From contig NC_061121.1 of assembly GCF_002878395.1 (NCBI RefSeq), forward strand, positions 133,236,186 to 133,300,185: a stretch of DNA of 64,000 nucleotides, read 5' to 3'. The position numbers were made by a program, and so were the translations under genes. The stretch comes from Capsicum annuum. Taxonomy: Eukaryota; Streptophyta; Magnoliopsida; Solanales; Solanaceae. Shown here piece after piece: positions 36,664 to 48,230 of the stretch (position 1 is the stretch's first letter; every line of letters starts with the position of its first letter). Below the pieces are notes generated by a model that was given only the letters and a program-made list of their open reading frames with translations, did not search any database and had not been told where the DNA came from.

Positions 36664-38191
36664 ATGTCTTTATCTTCAAAGAGTGAATCAAAACAATCTA
36701 GAGGATTGAGGGGTAAGTATTCAACTACTATTGATAAAGATCAACACTTACCTCAAACTACTAGATTGTAATCTAAGGCCATGTCCATACCATCCACTGT
36801 ATTAGTTCCAGTGACCGATCCCATTGAGCCTTTCCAATATAAAAAGAGAGGACAAGCTAAGAACCAAAGTGCATGTGAGCTCGAAGTTGACAAGGTTTGT
36901 GATATAAAGAGTTTCTATGAGAAAGAGAATCTCATGGAGGGTTTTAAGTGCAAATCTAGTATCTTCTATCAAAATTTCTACTACTACTCAAATCCAAAGA
37001 GAGACACACCCGAGGAGATGGGTTATCATGTAATTCATAACCTACTACAAAAACTTTCCCCAAAAAACAAAGGGAATCAAAAGAGGGGCATACAATAAGA
37101 AACCCACATGCTATCGAGGCAATATATAGTCTTCTTGAGCTGAATTGGGTTTTTGAGCAATATACATTAGGCTAGATGACCAAGAAGGTTTGAAAGTTAA
37201 ACACATTGGGGTGGATGACCAAGAAGGTTGGAAACTATGGTTCTGAGTTGGTATGTAAATTTTACACTCACTATGCAGTGATGATAGAGAACATAACTCC
37301 TATCGATAGATTCAGTAATGGTAAGGGGTTCACCCATTGATATCTCAAAGAATGCTATCTCTAAAGCCTTGTTCAATAATGATTTTGAGCCATCAATCAA
37401 GATTCTGGAGTATGATTTTTGGATGTCAGAGTTGAAAATAGTAAACTTGTTGAATTCAGAAGAAAAGTTGATGCACTACATATGGTTTGTAAATCATACT
37501 ATTGAGGCGAAGGAGAGACGTGAATGGGTGAATGGTATGGCAATTTATAAGCACACTCTGAGTTTCACCTCTAAGATATGTTTGTATATTGTTAGAAACC
37601 ACATCTCACCAATAAGAAATGATAACACAATAAGTATTGATAAAGTTGAAATAGCAGCAGCCTTTCAGGCAGAGTAAGAGATATACATTCCGTAGATTAT
37701 TACAAAAGATATTCCAAAAAGGGCATTACTTTATCAAACTATGCTCTTACTCTTGAGCTTGATGACATTATTGTTTTGGAGAACTAATGTTCCAACCATT
37801 CCATCAGTTAATATATTTATAGAGTCGATCAAGATCGTGAATATATTCTTGTTCAAATACAATCTGAACCCAGTAGTTTGAGTATACAATATTGTGCTAG
37901 ATTTGCCTCCATAAGAAATTGAAGGGATGACATATGCTACATATATCTTAACTTCTAAAGCTAATGCTACTTCATTTTCATCCCAGTAGCCTACTACCTC
38001 CTTATGTACATTTTAGTCAGTTTCTTTTGGCTACACATCGGTATCGACAGTTTTCCTTTAGAAAACAATGAAAAATTAGGCTATCTTGGTTATGAGTGGC
38101 AATTTAACACTCATTTTGATTGCATTTCTTGCACACAATAGTGATTAAACTAATGAAATGAGACTGATTCTCCAACTAAATCATTAATTTC
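36664..38191 (+). pseudogene. Athila env-like gene, N-terminal and central part
   Basis: The third gene of Athila elements, often annotated as 'putative plant transposon protein domain'; its role is not established. ATG at 36,664 gives MSLSSKSESKQS, and a cleaner open frame starts at 36,781 (MSIPSTVLVPVTD). The recognisable domain is at about 37,200-37,760: VRGSPIDISKNAISKALFN, YDFWMSELK, EWVNGMAIYKHTLSFTSKIC, IVRNHISPIRNDN. A Ser- and Thr-rich stretch follows (about 37,920-38,060) and then the frame decays. No signal peptide or convincing membrane segment is seen. Interrupted at about 38,192 by element E. Confidence 0.65.
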
Positions 38192-39486
38192 TAGTGTGTG
38201 TGACTTTACTGGTAAATTTGGTTAAAGAGACATAAAGTCAAAGCTAGAAAAGAGGAAAAGTGAGCAAAGCGGGACAAAAGATTAAGTTAGGTCTGCAGAG
38301 CATCCTCAGATATTGTTATCATAATTTGAGAGACTGAGATCATAATTGGCTAAGACAGAGAAAGCTATCACAATTGCAAGAAGATTTATCGGGACCATGA
38401 GTGGTCCACTCTGGCAAAAGACCTGTGGTCGCGAGATGATACCTCACGATCGCAGGAGCTCATGTAGAAAAGATATCGCAATCACAAAAAATATGATACG
38501 ATTACGAGTATCAGGAAAACTTCAGCAGTAGACTTGAAAATTAACATGGCTAGGTCCCAAAATAGAATGATTAATCCCTATTATCTTTCTAGCATCTAGT
38601 TTTTAATTTTAGAGAGAAAAGATCAGTATTTTGAGTTAAAAACCAATTATGAGTGATTCCCAAGGGAGATTTCACCTAGTTTGTTGGATTTAAAGCTCGA
38701 ACTACATTTTCTTTTCCTTTTATGGATGAATTAAATGCTAATTTTTGTATAAATCTTTCCTTCATTTCCATATGTATCTAAATTTATTTTTTGGGGTTAT
38801 CCTTGATTAGGTGGTTATTAATGCATGGGTGTTGATTATTTATCCATTTAGCTAGTTTTTTGTGATGGATTTTGCCTTTGTTCCATGTGTAATTGTGAAT
38901 TGGGGGGTTGAAAACCCCAATTACCTTAGAACCCATATCATCCTTGCAAGAGAGGATATGGGTGAGGAATAATTATGAACAATAACTTGGGTCAACTCAC
39001 TTAATAGCATCTCTTAGAAATAAGGATGGTAATTGAGGCCATAGATTAATGAATTTTCTACATTTGTGAGGTGTTCAAAAGAACCCACCAGTGAGATTTG
39101 GTGTTTTATCGAAAGAATAGCACTAATACTATTTAATTTATCCTAACCAATACGTATAACTAAACTTAAATAAATTATTGATAAACCATGTATGACTCCC
39201 ACCTATGATATCATAACCTCAAGGTTTCTCCCTATTTGATTTCACTCTTTGATACTTTAATCTCATAATAGTGTTCAATCATTATTGTTACAAAATTACT
39301 CAAACAAAACCCCTCAATTCTTCTTATATTTTTTTAACTTTGCATTATGAGTTAACATCTCATTAACTACCAATACTTATAGGTATTGAATTCTATGTCT
39401 TCACTCCTTGTGGATTCAACCTTGACTCTTTATTGGGTAAATATATTGATGATGGTTGCTTTACACATAATTTTTAGTGTTTTCCA
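38192..39486 (+). repeat. Athila E 5' LTR
   Basis: Begins about TAGTGTGTGTGAC (TGATGTGAGAAAC at the 3' copy) and ends GTTTTCCA just before the primer site. GCGAGATGATACC and CACGATCGCAGG in the first part resemble the CG-containing words of other LTRs here. The second part (38,862-39,486) is clearly repeated at 43,886-44,346. Confidence 0.68.
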
Positions 39487-39489
39487 AAA

Positions 39490-39507
39490 TGTCACCATTG
39501 TCGGGGA
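39490..39507 (+). other. Primer binding site of Athila E, tRNA-Asp type
   Basis: TGTCACCATTGTCGGGGA matches the Athila site (TGGCGCCGTTGCCGGGGA) at about 14 of 18 positions. Most differences are CpG or C changes to T or A. Confidence 0.82.
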
Positions 39508-39629
39508 GTGAAACACAATTGTCACTTTTGTAGTGGTGTTAGTGACCTTTGGTTAGTTGTAATGTTTTAGTCTACATTATTTATTATTTTTGTCTTTTAT
39601 CAAGTGATGATCCTAACATACATGATACC

Positions 39630-40830
39630 ATGATCCCACACGGTAGTAATGATAACTCTTATGATGGGCTTGAGGATATGGATCATCTTAGAAATGCGGT
39701 CCAAGCTAGTGCTATTCATATTCTATCGGCAAAAAGAAATTGAATGTTTCACGTTAGTAGTGTGATGCTTAATGTTATTAAATGAAAGGGTTATTTGGAC
39801 GCCAAGCACATAAGGATGCTAATCTACACTTGAAGAATTTTATTAATTTGTTCTCTCCATTTGACATACCTCGCATTTCTCAAGAATCAATTTTGTTATG
39901 CTTTTTCCCATTCTCTTTTATAGGAGAAGCAGCCTTATGGTTGTGGTCTTTTCCCGCTAGATCTATCACTTAACAGGTTGATATCTCGGATAAATTCTTA
40001 GATAGGTACTTTCCTTCTTCTCGAATATTGGAACTAAAGGAAAAAATCACCAACTTTTACCAACTTAATGGTGAACCATGTATGAAGTTTGACAATATTT
40101 CAATGATAAGTTAATGCAATTCCCAAACCATAAGTTTCTAGAGAAAATACTTCTTTAAATTTTCTATAGGGCATTGGATCGATTGAACAAAATAGTTCTT
40201 GATAATGTAGTCGGGGGTTTTCTTGTCAAGTTATCTTATAATATTGCAGTGACTTCATTAGATCAAGTGACAAAACAAAATAGAAGATGGAATACGAGGA
40301 CGTCGAGGTGGTTGTGGGTCCCTGCGACATCTTTTCTAAGCAATAAGCAAAATAAGAAGGATGTAGAATGGATTAGAATATAGATAAGGTGATGACCTAA
40401 TTTAAACTTCTGACCAAACTTGTGATAGAGGCCCCTCCTAAGGCAATCAATGTTGTTGATTCTAAGAGTACTAGGGCTTATGATGATGAAGAAGAAGAGA
40501 AGCTTGATGAGGATATCCTACTTTTGTCTAACAATTTTGGGGGTTCCCACCCTACCGTCAAAGGCATTGTAGGAATCAAGGTTGGAAGAAATGGGGTCTC
40601 AGTAGAGATTGGGTTGATAGAGAGCGTAATAAAGACATGGATTAGAGATATAAGGATAGAGATGATGATCGGTATATACCCTATCATGATAGGTCTAAGG
40701 AGAAGGAGTCAAGCTCAATTGATCTAGAAAAATTCAAGAATAAAGATGTCTTAGCCCAGATTTTAATGTGTGTAGAAGGGACCAACAAAATAGTAAGAGA
40801 AATAAAAAGTGATTACTCTTAACTAAGCTA
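39630..40830 (+). pseudogene. Athila E gag, broken
   Basis: ATG at 39,630 opens MIPHGSNDNSYDGLEDMDHL, close to the usual Athila gag start. The gag domain follows: HLKNFINLFSPFDIPRISQE, LLCFFPFSFIGEAALWLWSF, FLDRYFPSSRILELKEKITN. The linker (about 40,420-40,530) is acidic (TRAYDDEEEEKLDED). The C-terminal part is Arg-rich and unclear. Stops occur about every 60 codons. Confidence 0.83.
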
Positions 40831-41099
40831 AATGATGACCTCTTATTTGGCCTCCATTAAGTAATTAAAGATGCAAGTGTTCAAAATCTCAACTCAACTT
40901 AGTACTAGGCCAAACGGAGGTTTACCTAGTGACCCGGTGATCAATCCCAAATATGATACTCATGTTATGGCCATCGTTACTACAAGTGGATGAACTCTTG
41001 GCGAGATTTAGTTAAATTGATGAGAACCCAAACAAAATGTAACATGATGAACAAGCAATTGCAAAGAGTAAGTGGCTAGAAAATCCCAGTGATGATGCT

Positions 41100-41880
41100 C
41101 CACAGGCTAATGCACAAAAAGTGAATGAACCTCCCATTTTTTAAAAACCCATTAGCATGTTGTATGATGTATTGGTAAAAGTTGACCAACTTATTCTTCC
41201 AGACAATTTTTTAAATCTCAATTGTGAAGTTGATTATTTGATCCCATTCATTCTTAGTAGACCATTCCTAGACACTGAAAGAGCCATAGTTGATATGAAA
41301 TGTGGAAAAATGAAATTTTAGGTAAACAATTAAGAGGTCTACGTCATCCTATACACTATTAAGAAACAATCGATGGACTTACAAGTGGTTTTGATAATTG
41401 ATCTATTGGATGACAAAGTTAACAACACAGTAGAAATGGATCTTGGAAATAACCAATTGGTGGGTGATTTAAAGACCTCAAGAAGTGAGTTGAGTGAAAA
41501 AGGACAAAGTACTTAGTTTGACAATGAAATATGGTTCTTGTAAAATAAGCACTTAGGTGAAGTCAAAGATTAACACGCTTATTGGATCTATTGGGGTGCA
41601 CCGAGATTTGTTCAACAAAGTCCAAAAGGAAGAAGCCAGATGAAGCTAAGTGATTGACCTGAGAGTTCCATGTGGGTAATCATGTACTTCTTCTCAATCA
41701 TAAGTTGAAGTACTCGACAAAGAATTTTAAATGGTTGGGCCCATTCTTGATCTCAAATGTCTATTCAAATGAAGAAATTGAGTTAGAGGACAGTGAGAAA
41801 AAGAGGTCCATGGTGAGTGGTCAAGGATTGATGTATTACAATGTGATGGAACTCAAAGCAACCGATATTGGGTATTTTTG
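41100..41880 (+). pseudogene. Athila E protease joined to integrase C-terminus by deletion
   Basis: The protease-side part reads MLYDVLVKVDQLILP, CEVDYLIPFILSRPFLDTE (about 41,160-41,280). Soon after, at about 41,500-41,640, the sequence changes to the integrase C-terminal domain (FHVGNHVLLLNHKLKY, FKWLGPFLISNVYS, 41,665-41,770). About 2.5 to 3 kb of RT, RNase H and integrase core normally between them are missing. Confidence 0.78.
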
Positions 41881-42056
41881 ACTCAAAGACCCAAAGTGAG
41901 AATAAATGGACGTCTTGTCTTGATGTTAAATCAAGTTCTAGATAGGAGACAACCTATCATTGCCATAAATTTGGCACATGTCCTTTGAATTTAGATTGTT
42001 AAGATACTTTTTATTTTTATTTTTGATTAAACAATAAAATTTGGGCACTTTGAAGG

Positions 42057-42500
42057 TGATGTGAGAAACTTGGGTGATGATAAGTGGATTGGAATTGAGT
42101 TTTGAAACACATGAACTGACAAAATAGGAGAACTAAGGAATCTCAGTTACTACAATCATGATGTGAAGATCGTGATTATGGTTTGGAAGCTCAGCGTGCC
42201 TTAAACATGCCTCGGTTCTGGCAAACTCCATAAGGTTGATGTGATTTTGATATTCAGGATAGGAGGATATCATGATTGTGATACTTTATTGCGATCGCAA
42301 TAGAAGCAGTTATAACTAGCCTCAATATTCTAAAAATTGATTCCAATTCTCTCCCCATATTTTATATACCCAAAATCACCTTATTTAAATTAGTCTTAAA
42401 TGGTTCTCAATGGATATTCATCTACATCTGCATGTAAAAAGTAGGTGTGCCCTTTTAATCCCCTTTCTAAATGTAAAATTTGATCCTTAGTAGCACGATT
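42057..42500 (+). repeat. Athila E 3' LTR, start
   Basis: TGATGTGAGAAACTTGGG follows a purine-rich tract (CACTTTGAAGG) at the place where an Athila 3' LTR should begin. Similarity to the 5' LTR is weak but includes TCTGGCAAA and CGATCGCA words in the same order. The end is not defined. Confidence 0.5.
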
Positions 42501-42833
42501 AGGGACAAAACTTGGGTTTGTAGTTTCTTGCAAAACATAGTGTTTGAAATTGCTTTATCTTGTATGGTTGGCATTTTTATTAGTTCTTGACTTATTGGGG
42601 AAGTCTTGAGCACCCAAATTTAATTTAGAACAAGTGATAATTTGAAGTACATACCAAGTGTTTGGAAATGCCCAAATGAAGTCCAGGATGATTTCACGAT
42701 TCTGAGGGCATATTTAAGTGATTATAAAGTGTAGTTCTTAATCTTTCTTTAATACATGTTGTGTGAACCAAATTTGGTCAAGAAATTACAAAGTTTGGAT
42801 TTTGGAAGCTTGGGGATGATAAAATCTTAGTTG

Positions 42834-43015
42834 TTGCAACAGCAACCCAGCAGAGTGCGATTGCAGCACAAGAGGCTTATCTGGCAGGCCCTTCAGGTGT
42901 TGCGGTGATAACTTAATAGAGTGAGATTGCAACACTTGAGGTTTATTAGACAGGACCTCAAGTGTCGCTATTTTAACTCAATAGAGTGCGATCACAACAC
43001 CTGTGAATGTTTGCA
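42834..43015 (+). repeat. Three degenerate tandem units of about 64 bp
   Basis: Units begin near 42,834, 42,897 and 42,961. Shared words are GAGTGCGATTGCA, CAACAC or CAGCAC, and CAGGCCC or CAGGACC. They lie in what looks like the leader of the env-like gene at 43,150. Similar CG-containing repeats occur in other LTRs and leaders here. Confidence 0.75.
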
Positions 43016-43149
43016 GGTATGCCTAAAATTCTGGGCTTTTATTTTTAAGACCTAATTTGATCCTGAGCCATTTCTTTAGCTTCTCTCATTCTCACAGCAT
43101 TGTTTTCCAATAAGAATCTTGTAAGTTCATGGTTGTGTTTTTTTTTTCA

Positions 43150-43885
43150 AGTTTTTAAATGCTAAGAATAGTATAGTTTGACCAAACCAGATTCTTTTCT
43201 CCTGACTGTTAGACCATATATTATGAGAATCTGGAGAAGAAGAAGCTACTCCTTGAGTGAGGTATCTTATTAGATAAAGTGCTTGAGAAACTTCCAGCCT
43301 TCTATCAGAGAGTATAGACAATGGGATGGAGATTCTTTGCCCTGGATCCATGCCAAGCCAATGAATAATGGGTGTGGGAGTTTTACGCAAACCTTAAAGT
43401 TGTAACTCTATCTGACCCGGTCATGAGGATTAGGGCTAAGGTTGTCAACTTTGGATATGATGCAATCAACATATAGGTTACAAAATTTCAATCAAAGTGA
43501 ATTTGAGGAAAAATATTATGCCCTTGGGAGTTGATTGGCCTCGCAGTTGTGCCTTGGGAGAGGTCACATAGGCCTCCAAAATAACATGGATCACTTTGAA
43601 TGAGTTTGGGGTAGAAACACGGATTTGGTTGTCTATTCCTTGTAGCTGTATCTCTACAAGCATAAATCTGAAAAATATCCCTCTCATGTGAGCCCAAATG
43701 GTAGATAGAATCATAAACAACATCTCTTTCAATGATGGTCTCTTTGTTATGGTGGATTTTAGGAATTACAAGAACTTAGGTAGGCCTATGTTACTGTTGC
43801 CATCCATGATCACTAATCTCTGCAAGAAGGTTAGATTTGAAAAATATCTGAGGACTGATTGGATTATCCCAAAAAGACACCTATT
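43150..43885 (+). pseudogene. Second Athila env-like fragment
   Basis: The same domain type as at 37.2-37.8 kb but a distinct copy. Readable pieces are RIRAKVVNFGYDAINI, LGVDWPRSCALGEVT, FGVETRIWLSIPCSCIST, AQMVDRIINNISFNDGLFVM and MLLLPSMITNLCKKV. Frames change about three times. It breaks at 43,885, where sequence homologous to the middle of the E LTR (from 38,862) begins. It either belongs to another Athila copy or results from recombination between copies. Confidence 0.68.
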
Positions 43886-44346
43886 TTCTTGTGATGGATT
43901 TTTCCTTTTTCCATGTCTAATGGAGAATTAAGGGTTGCAAACATCAATTACGTTAAAGCCCATATAATCCTTGAAAGAGGGTATAATAGCACCAATACCC
44001 TTTAATTTATCCTACCCAATACCCATAACTAAACTTGGATAAATTGCTGATAATCCATGCATGACTCCCACCTATAATATCATAACCTCAAGGTTTCTCC
44101 CCATTTAAATTCACTCTTTGATACTTCAATCTCATATTATTGTTAAAAAATTACTCAAAAAAAACCACCTCATTTTCTTTTTTATTTTGTTTAACTTCAC
44201 ACTATAAGTTAAAATCTAGTTAACTACCAACACTTATAGGTCTTGAATTCTATATCTTCACTTTTCATGGATTTGGCCTTGACTCTTCATTGGGTAAATA
44301 TATTAACGACGATCGCTTTATACATAATGTAAAGTATAATTTTGAA
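43886..44346 (+). repeat. Fragment of an E-family LTR, 3' part
   Basis: Matches the last part of the E 5' LTR over several hundred bases: TTGTGATGGATTTT, CCATGACTCCCACC-like, ATAACCTCAAGGTTTCTCCC, ATTGGGTAAATATATT. The match ends close to where the LTR would end, without a following primer site. Confidence 0.82.
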
Positions 44347-45030
44347 TGTTATCACTTGGATGCACGAATCAAGAAGTTGGAGGTAGAGGTAAAACCCTAT
44401 GTAGAGGATGAAATAAAGGTAGCAGTATGGGGGATATGGACCCATTTTGATAGATTTAAAAGCTACAAAATGGCTAGGTTGAGTTCTCCAGGCTCTCAAT
44501 TTAAGAACAGTAACTAAGGAGTTAGTTGCCTTGATGATTGAAATGAAAAAGATAGTTGAGTGGTAGTTCTCAGTTGTGCATCCTCTACTGCTCTCAATGC
44601 TCATGAATATAAGTATTGATGTTGAGGTCCTGAATTCTCTTACCTAGTCTTTAGTAGATGAAGGCATGATTAAGGAGGTAGATAAGAAGGTACAGAAGAT
44701 AGAGAATAATTTATAACCCCATATAAAAAAAATAAGAAAGGATAAAAATAGCAAGACAAAAAAAATGAAAGAGCATGAGTGAACCTCTGAGGATCCCATT
44801 TTCCAGAAGAGAAAAGTCCCTTCTACTAGTATTGTTGTTGTTTATGTTTAGATGGAATGGGTGAATGGATTTATCCCTTGATATAACCATTTAGTGCACC
44901 ACCGCCACTGGTTTTCACATAAATAAGAGTGCCATAGCTACAATTGAGACCACTAGAGTTGGAGACCAAGATGAGGTCACCTTTGTGACCCCAATGAATC
45001 AGTTGATGATTGACATTTAGTACGTACCAC
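44347..45030 (+). pseudogene. Probable Athila env-like C-terminal remnant
   Basis: Follows the LTR fragment. One open stretch reads HLDARIKKLEVEVK, VAVWGIWTHFDRF, then ELVALMIEMKK and SLVDEGMIKEVDKKVQKIE in other frames: charged, helix-prone sequence of the kind found at the end of Athila env-like proteins. No catalytic motif is present. Assignment rests mainly on position before the typical post-env sequence. Confidence 0.42.
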
Positions 45031-46508
45031 TAGTATCTTCCTACTTTTGTTTCTTCTTCGTTTAATGTTTTCTTACAATGGGGACATTGAATGGTTTCTA
45101 AGTTAAGGGTGGGTGTGTACCACATCCAAGGGTTTTTGTTTTTGTATTTTTTTTAGGAGTTTTTATTTTCTTTGTTTTTGTATTATTTTTATATATTTTG
45201 TGTAACCAAGAGAGAAATAGGAGAACTTAGTGAATTCGATATAAAAAGACCATGTAACATGCGTTCTAAATGTTTTATTGATACAACTTCACAAACATTT
45301 TTGTGATATTTAAGTTGTGTTGCGTTCTTACCCTTAATTATTGCTAATGTAGACCTTATTATGGCATTAGGATTATAGATGTGATAGTTGTAACCTTGAT
45401 TGCATAAACCAAATAGGTACTGACTTAGTATGTGGCCCCGAGCTAAGTGTGAGAGGTCTTACCTAGTCGGTATGTGTGTGTGATCTAGAACTCACGCGAT
45501 TAGTCTCACCAAAGTTGTAGGATAGTAGTTTAGGAAAGGATCATAGGCCGTTCTTGAATAGTTCACTGAAAGCCTAAAATGCCTACCAAATAAATATAAT
45601 ATCCCTTGAATCTAAAATTTGGGCCTAAATACACCTCTTTAAACTAGCCCATTCACCTTTCTAATTGTTTAGAATGAACTTTCCTTGTACATGGTTCTTC
45701 CTTGGACACTTTGTACCTCAACTTAGGTAAATCACCTAAGATGAGAGTGGCCATTATAGGGGTTCATAAAGAGTTTGGGTATGTAGAAAAAGTTAGAAAA
45801 ATAAAAAAGAATAAGGGTGAGGTATTGTGTGAGAGAAAAAAGTGAAAGAGAAGAGTTAAAGAAATCATAAAAAAGAAAAAAAGATAAAGTTGTGAAAAGA
45901 AAACCCACACGAGGTCTGCAAAAGTTTTGATGGGGGAAAATTAAAGAGGGTAGAAAATTAGAGCCAAAAGTAGTGCGGTACCAAGGAGGGTTAGTCACTT
46001 TGTCCATATGTACCATACCCATCCCTGAACCTACATTAAAAGCCAAGAAAAAACTTATATTGATCCTAATCTAACTGTCTAAAAATTGAGGTATAGAAAA
46101 TAAGGGAAAGTGTATGGTATCAAAAGCATATTGTCTAAACTTCATTGTGAGAGTGAGTGCTTCATTTCAATCCTTGTATTGATATTCATTGCATATTTTG
46201 AGTGCTAGGGACTTCTTTGATGTGATAGAGTAGGGATTGCATTATAATTATTGATTGTTCAGGTAGTGTCAATGATTTTCTTGCTAGGTTATTCATTGAT
46301 AGTATAATTCCATTACTTGACCTCATTATGTCATTATAAAGAATTTGTGTATACATAGCAAATTTTGAGTTTTAGTGATAAATGAAGGGGGTTTTGAAAT
46401 TGTGTTTTGATTTATGCAAGCTTAAATTGAGTTTTTTAAAATAGGACTATCATAGTACTCTTGGATTTCTTTTGTTTAAGTGATGGTTAGTTTAGTTTTA
46501 GTATTTAT
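45031..46508 (+). other. Athila 3' untranslated region left of element F
   Basis: No gene. It begins with TTCTAAGTTAAGGGTGGGTGT, the usual Athila phrase after the last ORF. It then aligns loosely with 53,630-54,815 of element F (GGATCATAGGCCGTT, CCTAAGATGAGAGTGGCCAT). It is therefore the 3' internal part of an Athila relative in which F is inserted. A purine-rich run occupies 45,780-45,910. Confidence 0.7.
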
Positions 46509-48057
46509 TGATGTGTGAGCAATTGCTAACACATTTAAGGCCTTTACCTAGAATAATTGCAAGGTCTTAAGCAACTTTTGTCAGTTTTTGATGTGTTTAT
46601 GTTGATTTTACAGTATAAGCTGATGGAGTAGAGAACCAACAAGAATGGAGGCAAAAAAATTAAAATCTAGAGAAAGCTGAAGAGAAGTATGGCTGACGAC
46701 ATCTATGATAGTCGTCAGACCCATGACAAGCTACCACAATTATCAGCAAACATAACCAGAGAGTTGGTATGAATTGAATATTGTGATGACTTCTGGTGAT
46801 AAGATGTCAAAAGTGTGATAAGCCATCAGGTATGTCGTAAGCCTTAACAAGAGAATGAGATTTGCTGTAACGTTGTGACGGTATATCGTGATAAGGCGTC
46901 AGAGTTGTGATAAGGCGTCAGGATCACCGTCAACCTTAGGCAGAAATTCTCAAAATGAAAGAGGATCTGACGACATCTATGACGCACCGTTAGACTCCTA
47001 ATAAGACGTCATTGTTTCCGTCTGCCTGAGATAGCAAAAGCCAAACTTAAAGAAAATCTGACGACATCTGTGATAGGCCGTCAAATTCCTGATAGGACGT
47101 CATGAGTGTCATCATCTATTCCAAAGAAAATCTTAACTTTAATTTTATTTTTATTTAGGGTTAACTATTTAAAGCCTTATTTTAGTTTTTTTTATTCATT
47201 CGATCATTATCGATTGACATATCCCACAAGATCGAAGATACGATTTTTCTCTCTCTCTCTCTAAGACCAATATTTTGGAGCTTTACCTTGTGATTCAATT
47301 CAAAGTATACCTTTGATTTTCTTCATCATTGTAAGTTAATCCTTTCAGTTATGAATTCAATTTGCATACTTGTTTCTTGCATCATGAGTGGCTAAACACC
47401 TATAACATAGATCATGGGATCTAGGGTTAGGTCATGATAAGGTTTTAAATACTCAAGATTTAATAGGTGTTAGGATTTCTTGGTAATTCTAAGATTATAA
47501 TTTACATCTGTTGGTTGCAAGCAGTAGGCGTACCTACTTTGGTTTGCTTGAGAAAAAAATCATAAAAAGTAGGAAGTGAATTATCAATAACGACTCGGAA
47601 AGGCTTCGTTTAATAATCAGCGTTGTAACAAGGTTGATTAACCTGAGGTAAAATCTGAACAGTGCATAGTAATTCCCTAAGTTTGAGAAGATTCGGAAAT
47701 TAGATGCTTGAATAGGTCGAGAGACATTTTAGCATATCATCAATAAAGATAGCTTGTGATCCTAACCACCATGAGAGTCTTGAGTAAATTTTAGCATCTG
47801 TCATGTACCGTAAGCCCTAGTGAACATAATCCTAGTTATTTCATAAAATCTTGGTTACAAACATCAAATTCAAAGTGACAATAAATTATCTGGAAAACTT
47901 AAACCCCATTTCAGGAATTAGTAAACTACTAGTGAATTAAATCGTAAACAACTGAGTTCACACCTTATTCCCTGTGGGATTCGACCCCAACCTAGTTAGG
48001 TTTTATATTGACAATGATTACTTACACCCATTCAAGAGTGTAATTTAAGCATTATTA
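46509..48057 (+). repeat. Athila F 5' LTR
   Basis: TGATGTGTGAG to ATTATTA, closely matching 54,816-56,367. Its first third carries a degenerate array of TGACG and CGTCA words (46,690-47,115). A CT-repeat run is at 47,240-47,262. Just before the end, the phrase CCTTATTCCCTGTGGGATTC is conserved in both copies and is common in Athila LTRs. Confidence 0.92.
47166..47173 (+). promoter_or_regulatory. Possible TATA box of LTR F
   Basis: TATTTAAA lies downstream of the TGACG array and about 75 bp upstream of a CT-rich stretch. The same word is conserved at 55,475-55,482 in the 3' LTR. Placement fits a Pol II promoter at the U3/R border; no transcript evidence. Confidence 0.4.
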
Positions 48058-48061
48058 AAAA

Positions 48062-48079
48062 TTGTACCATTGTCGGGGA
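48062..48079 (+). other. Primer binding site of Athila F, tRNA-Asp type
   Basis: TTGTACCATTGTCGGGGA lies four bases after the LTR. The core CCATTGTCGGGGA is identical to that of element E. Confidence 0.8.
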
Positions 48080-48230
48080 GTACGATTGTAAACTGAAAGT
48101 TTGCGTGTGCTAATTTACTGTTAGTTACATTTTCTAGATTTATGTTTGTTTGTTGTTTTTGTTTATTTGTAGGATCTTAACAGTGTACACCAAGCACAAC
48201 TCAAACTTGAACTCTAATGCATAAAAAGAA

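Larger units (their letters stand above)
38192..42500 (+). mobile_element. Athila element E, internally deleted
   Basis: 5' LTR, tRNA-Asp primer site, gag, protease, a large deletion, integrase C-terminus, short 3' untranslated region, purine-rich tract and the start of a 3' LTR at 42,057. RT, RNase H and the integrase core are gone. The right end is unclear because the 3' LTR can be followed only to about 42,500. A loose piece of the same LTR family lies at 43,886-44,346. Confidence 0.72.

Noticed and set aside
36664..45030. A true viral envelope gene or an endogenous pararetrovirus
   Set aside because: The sequence fits the plant Athila env-like (transposon-associated) domain. No membrane fusion features, movement protein or pararetroviral motifs are seen.
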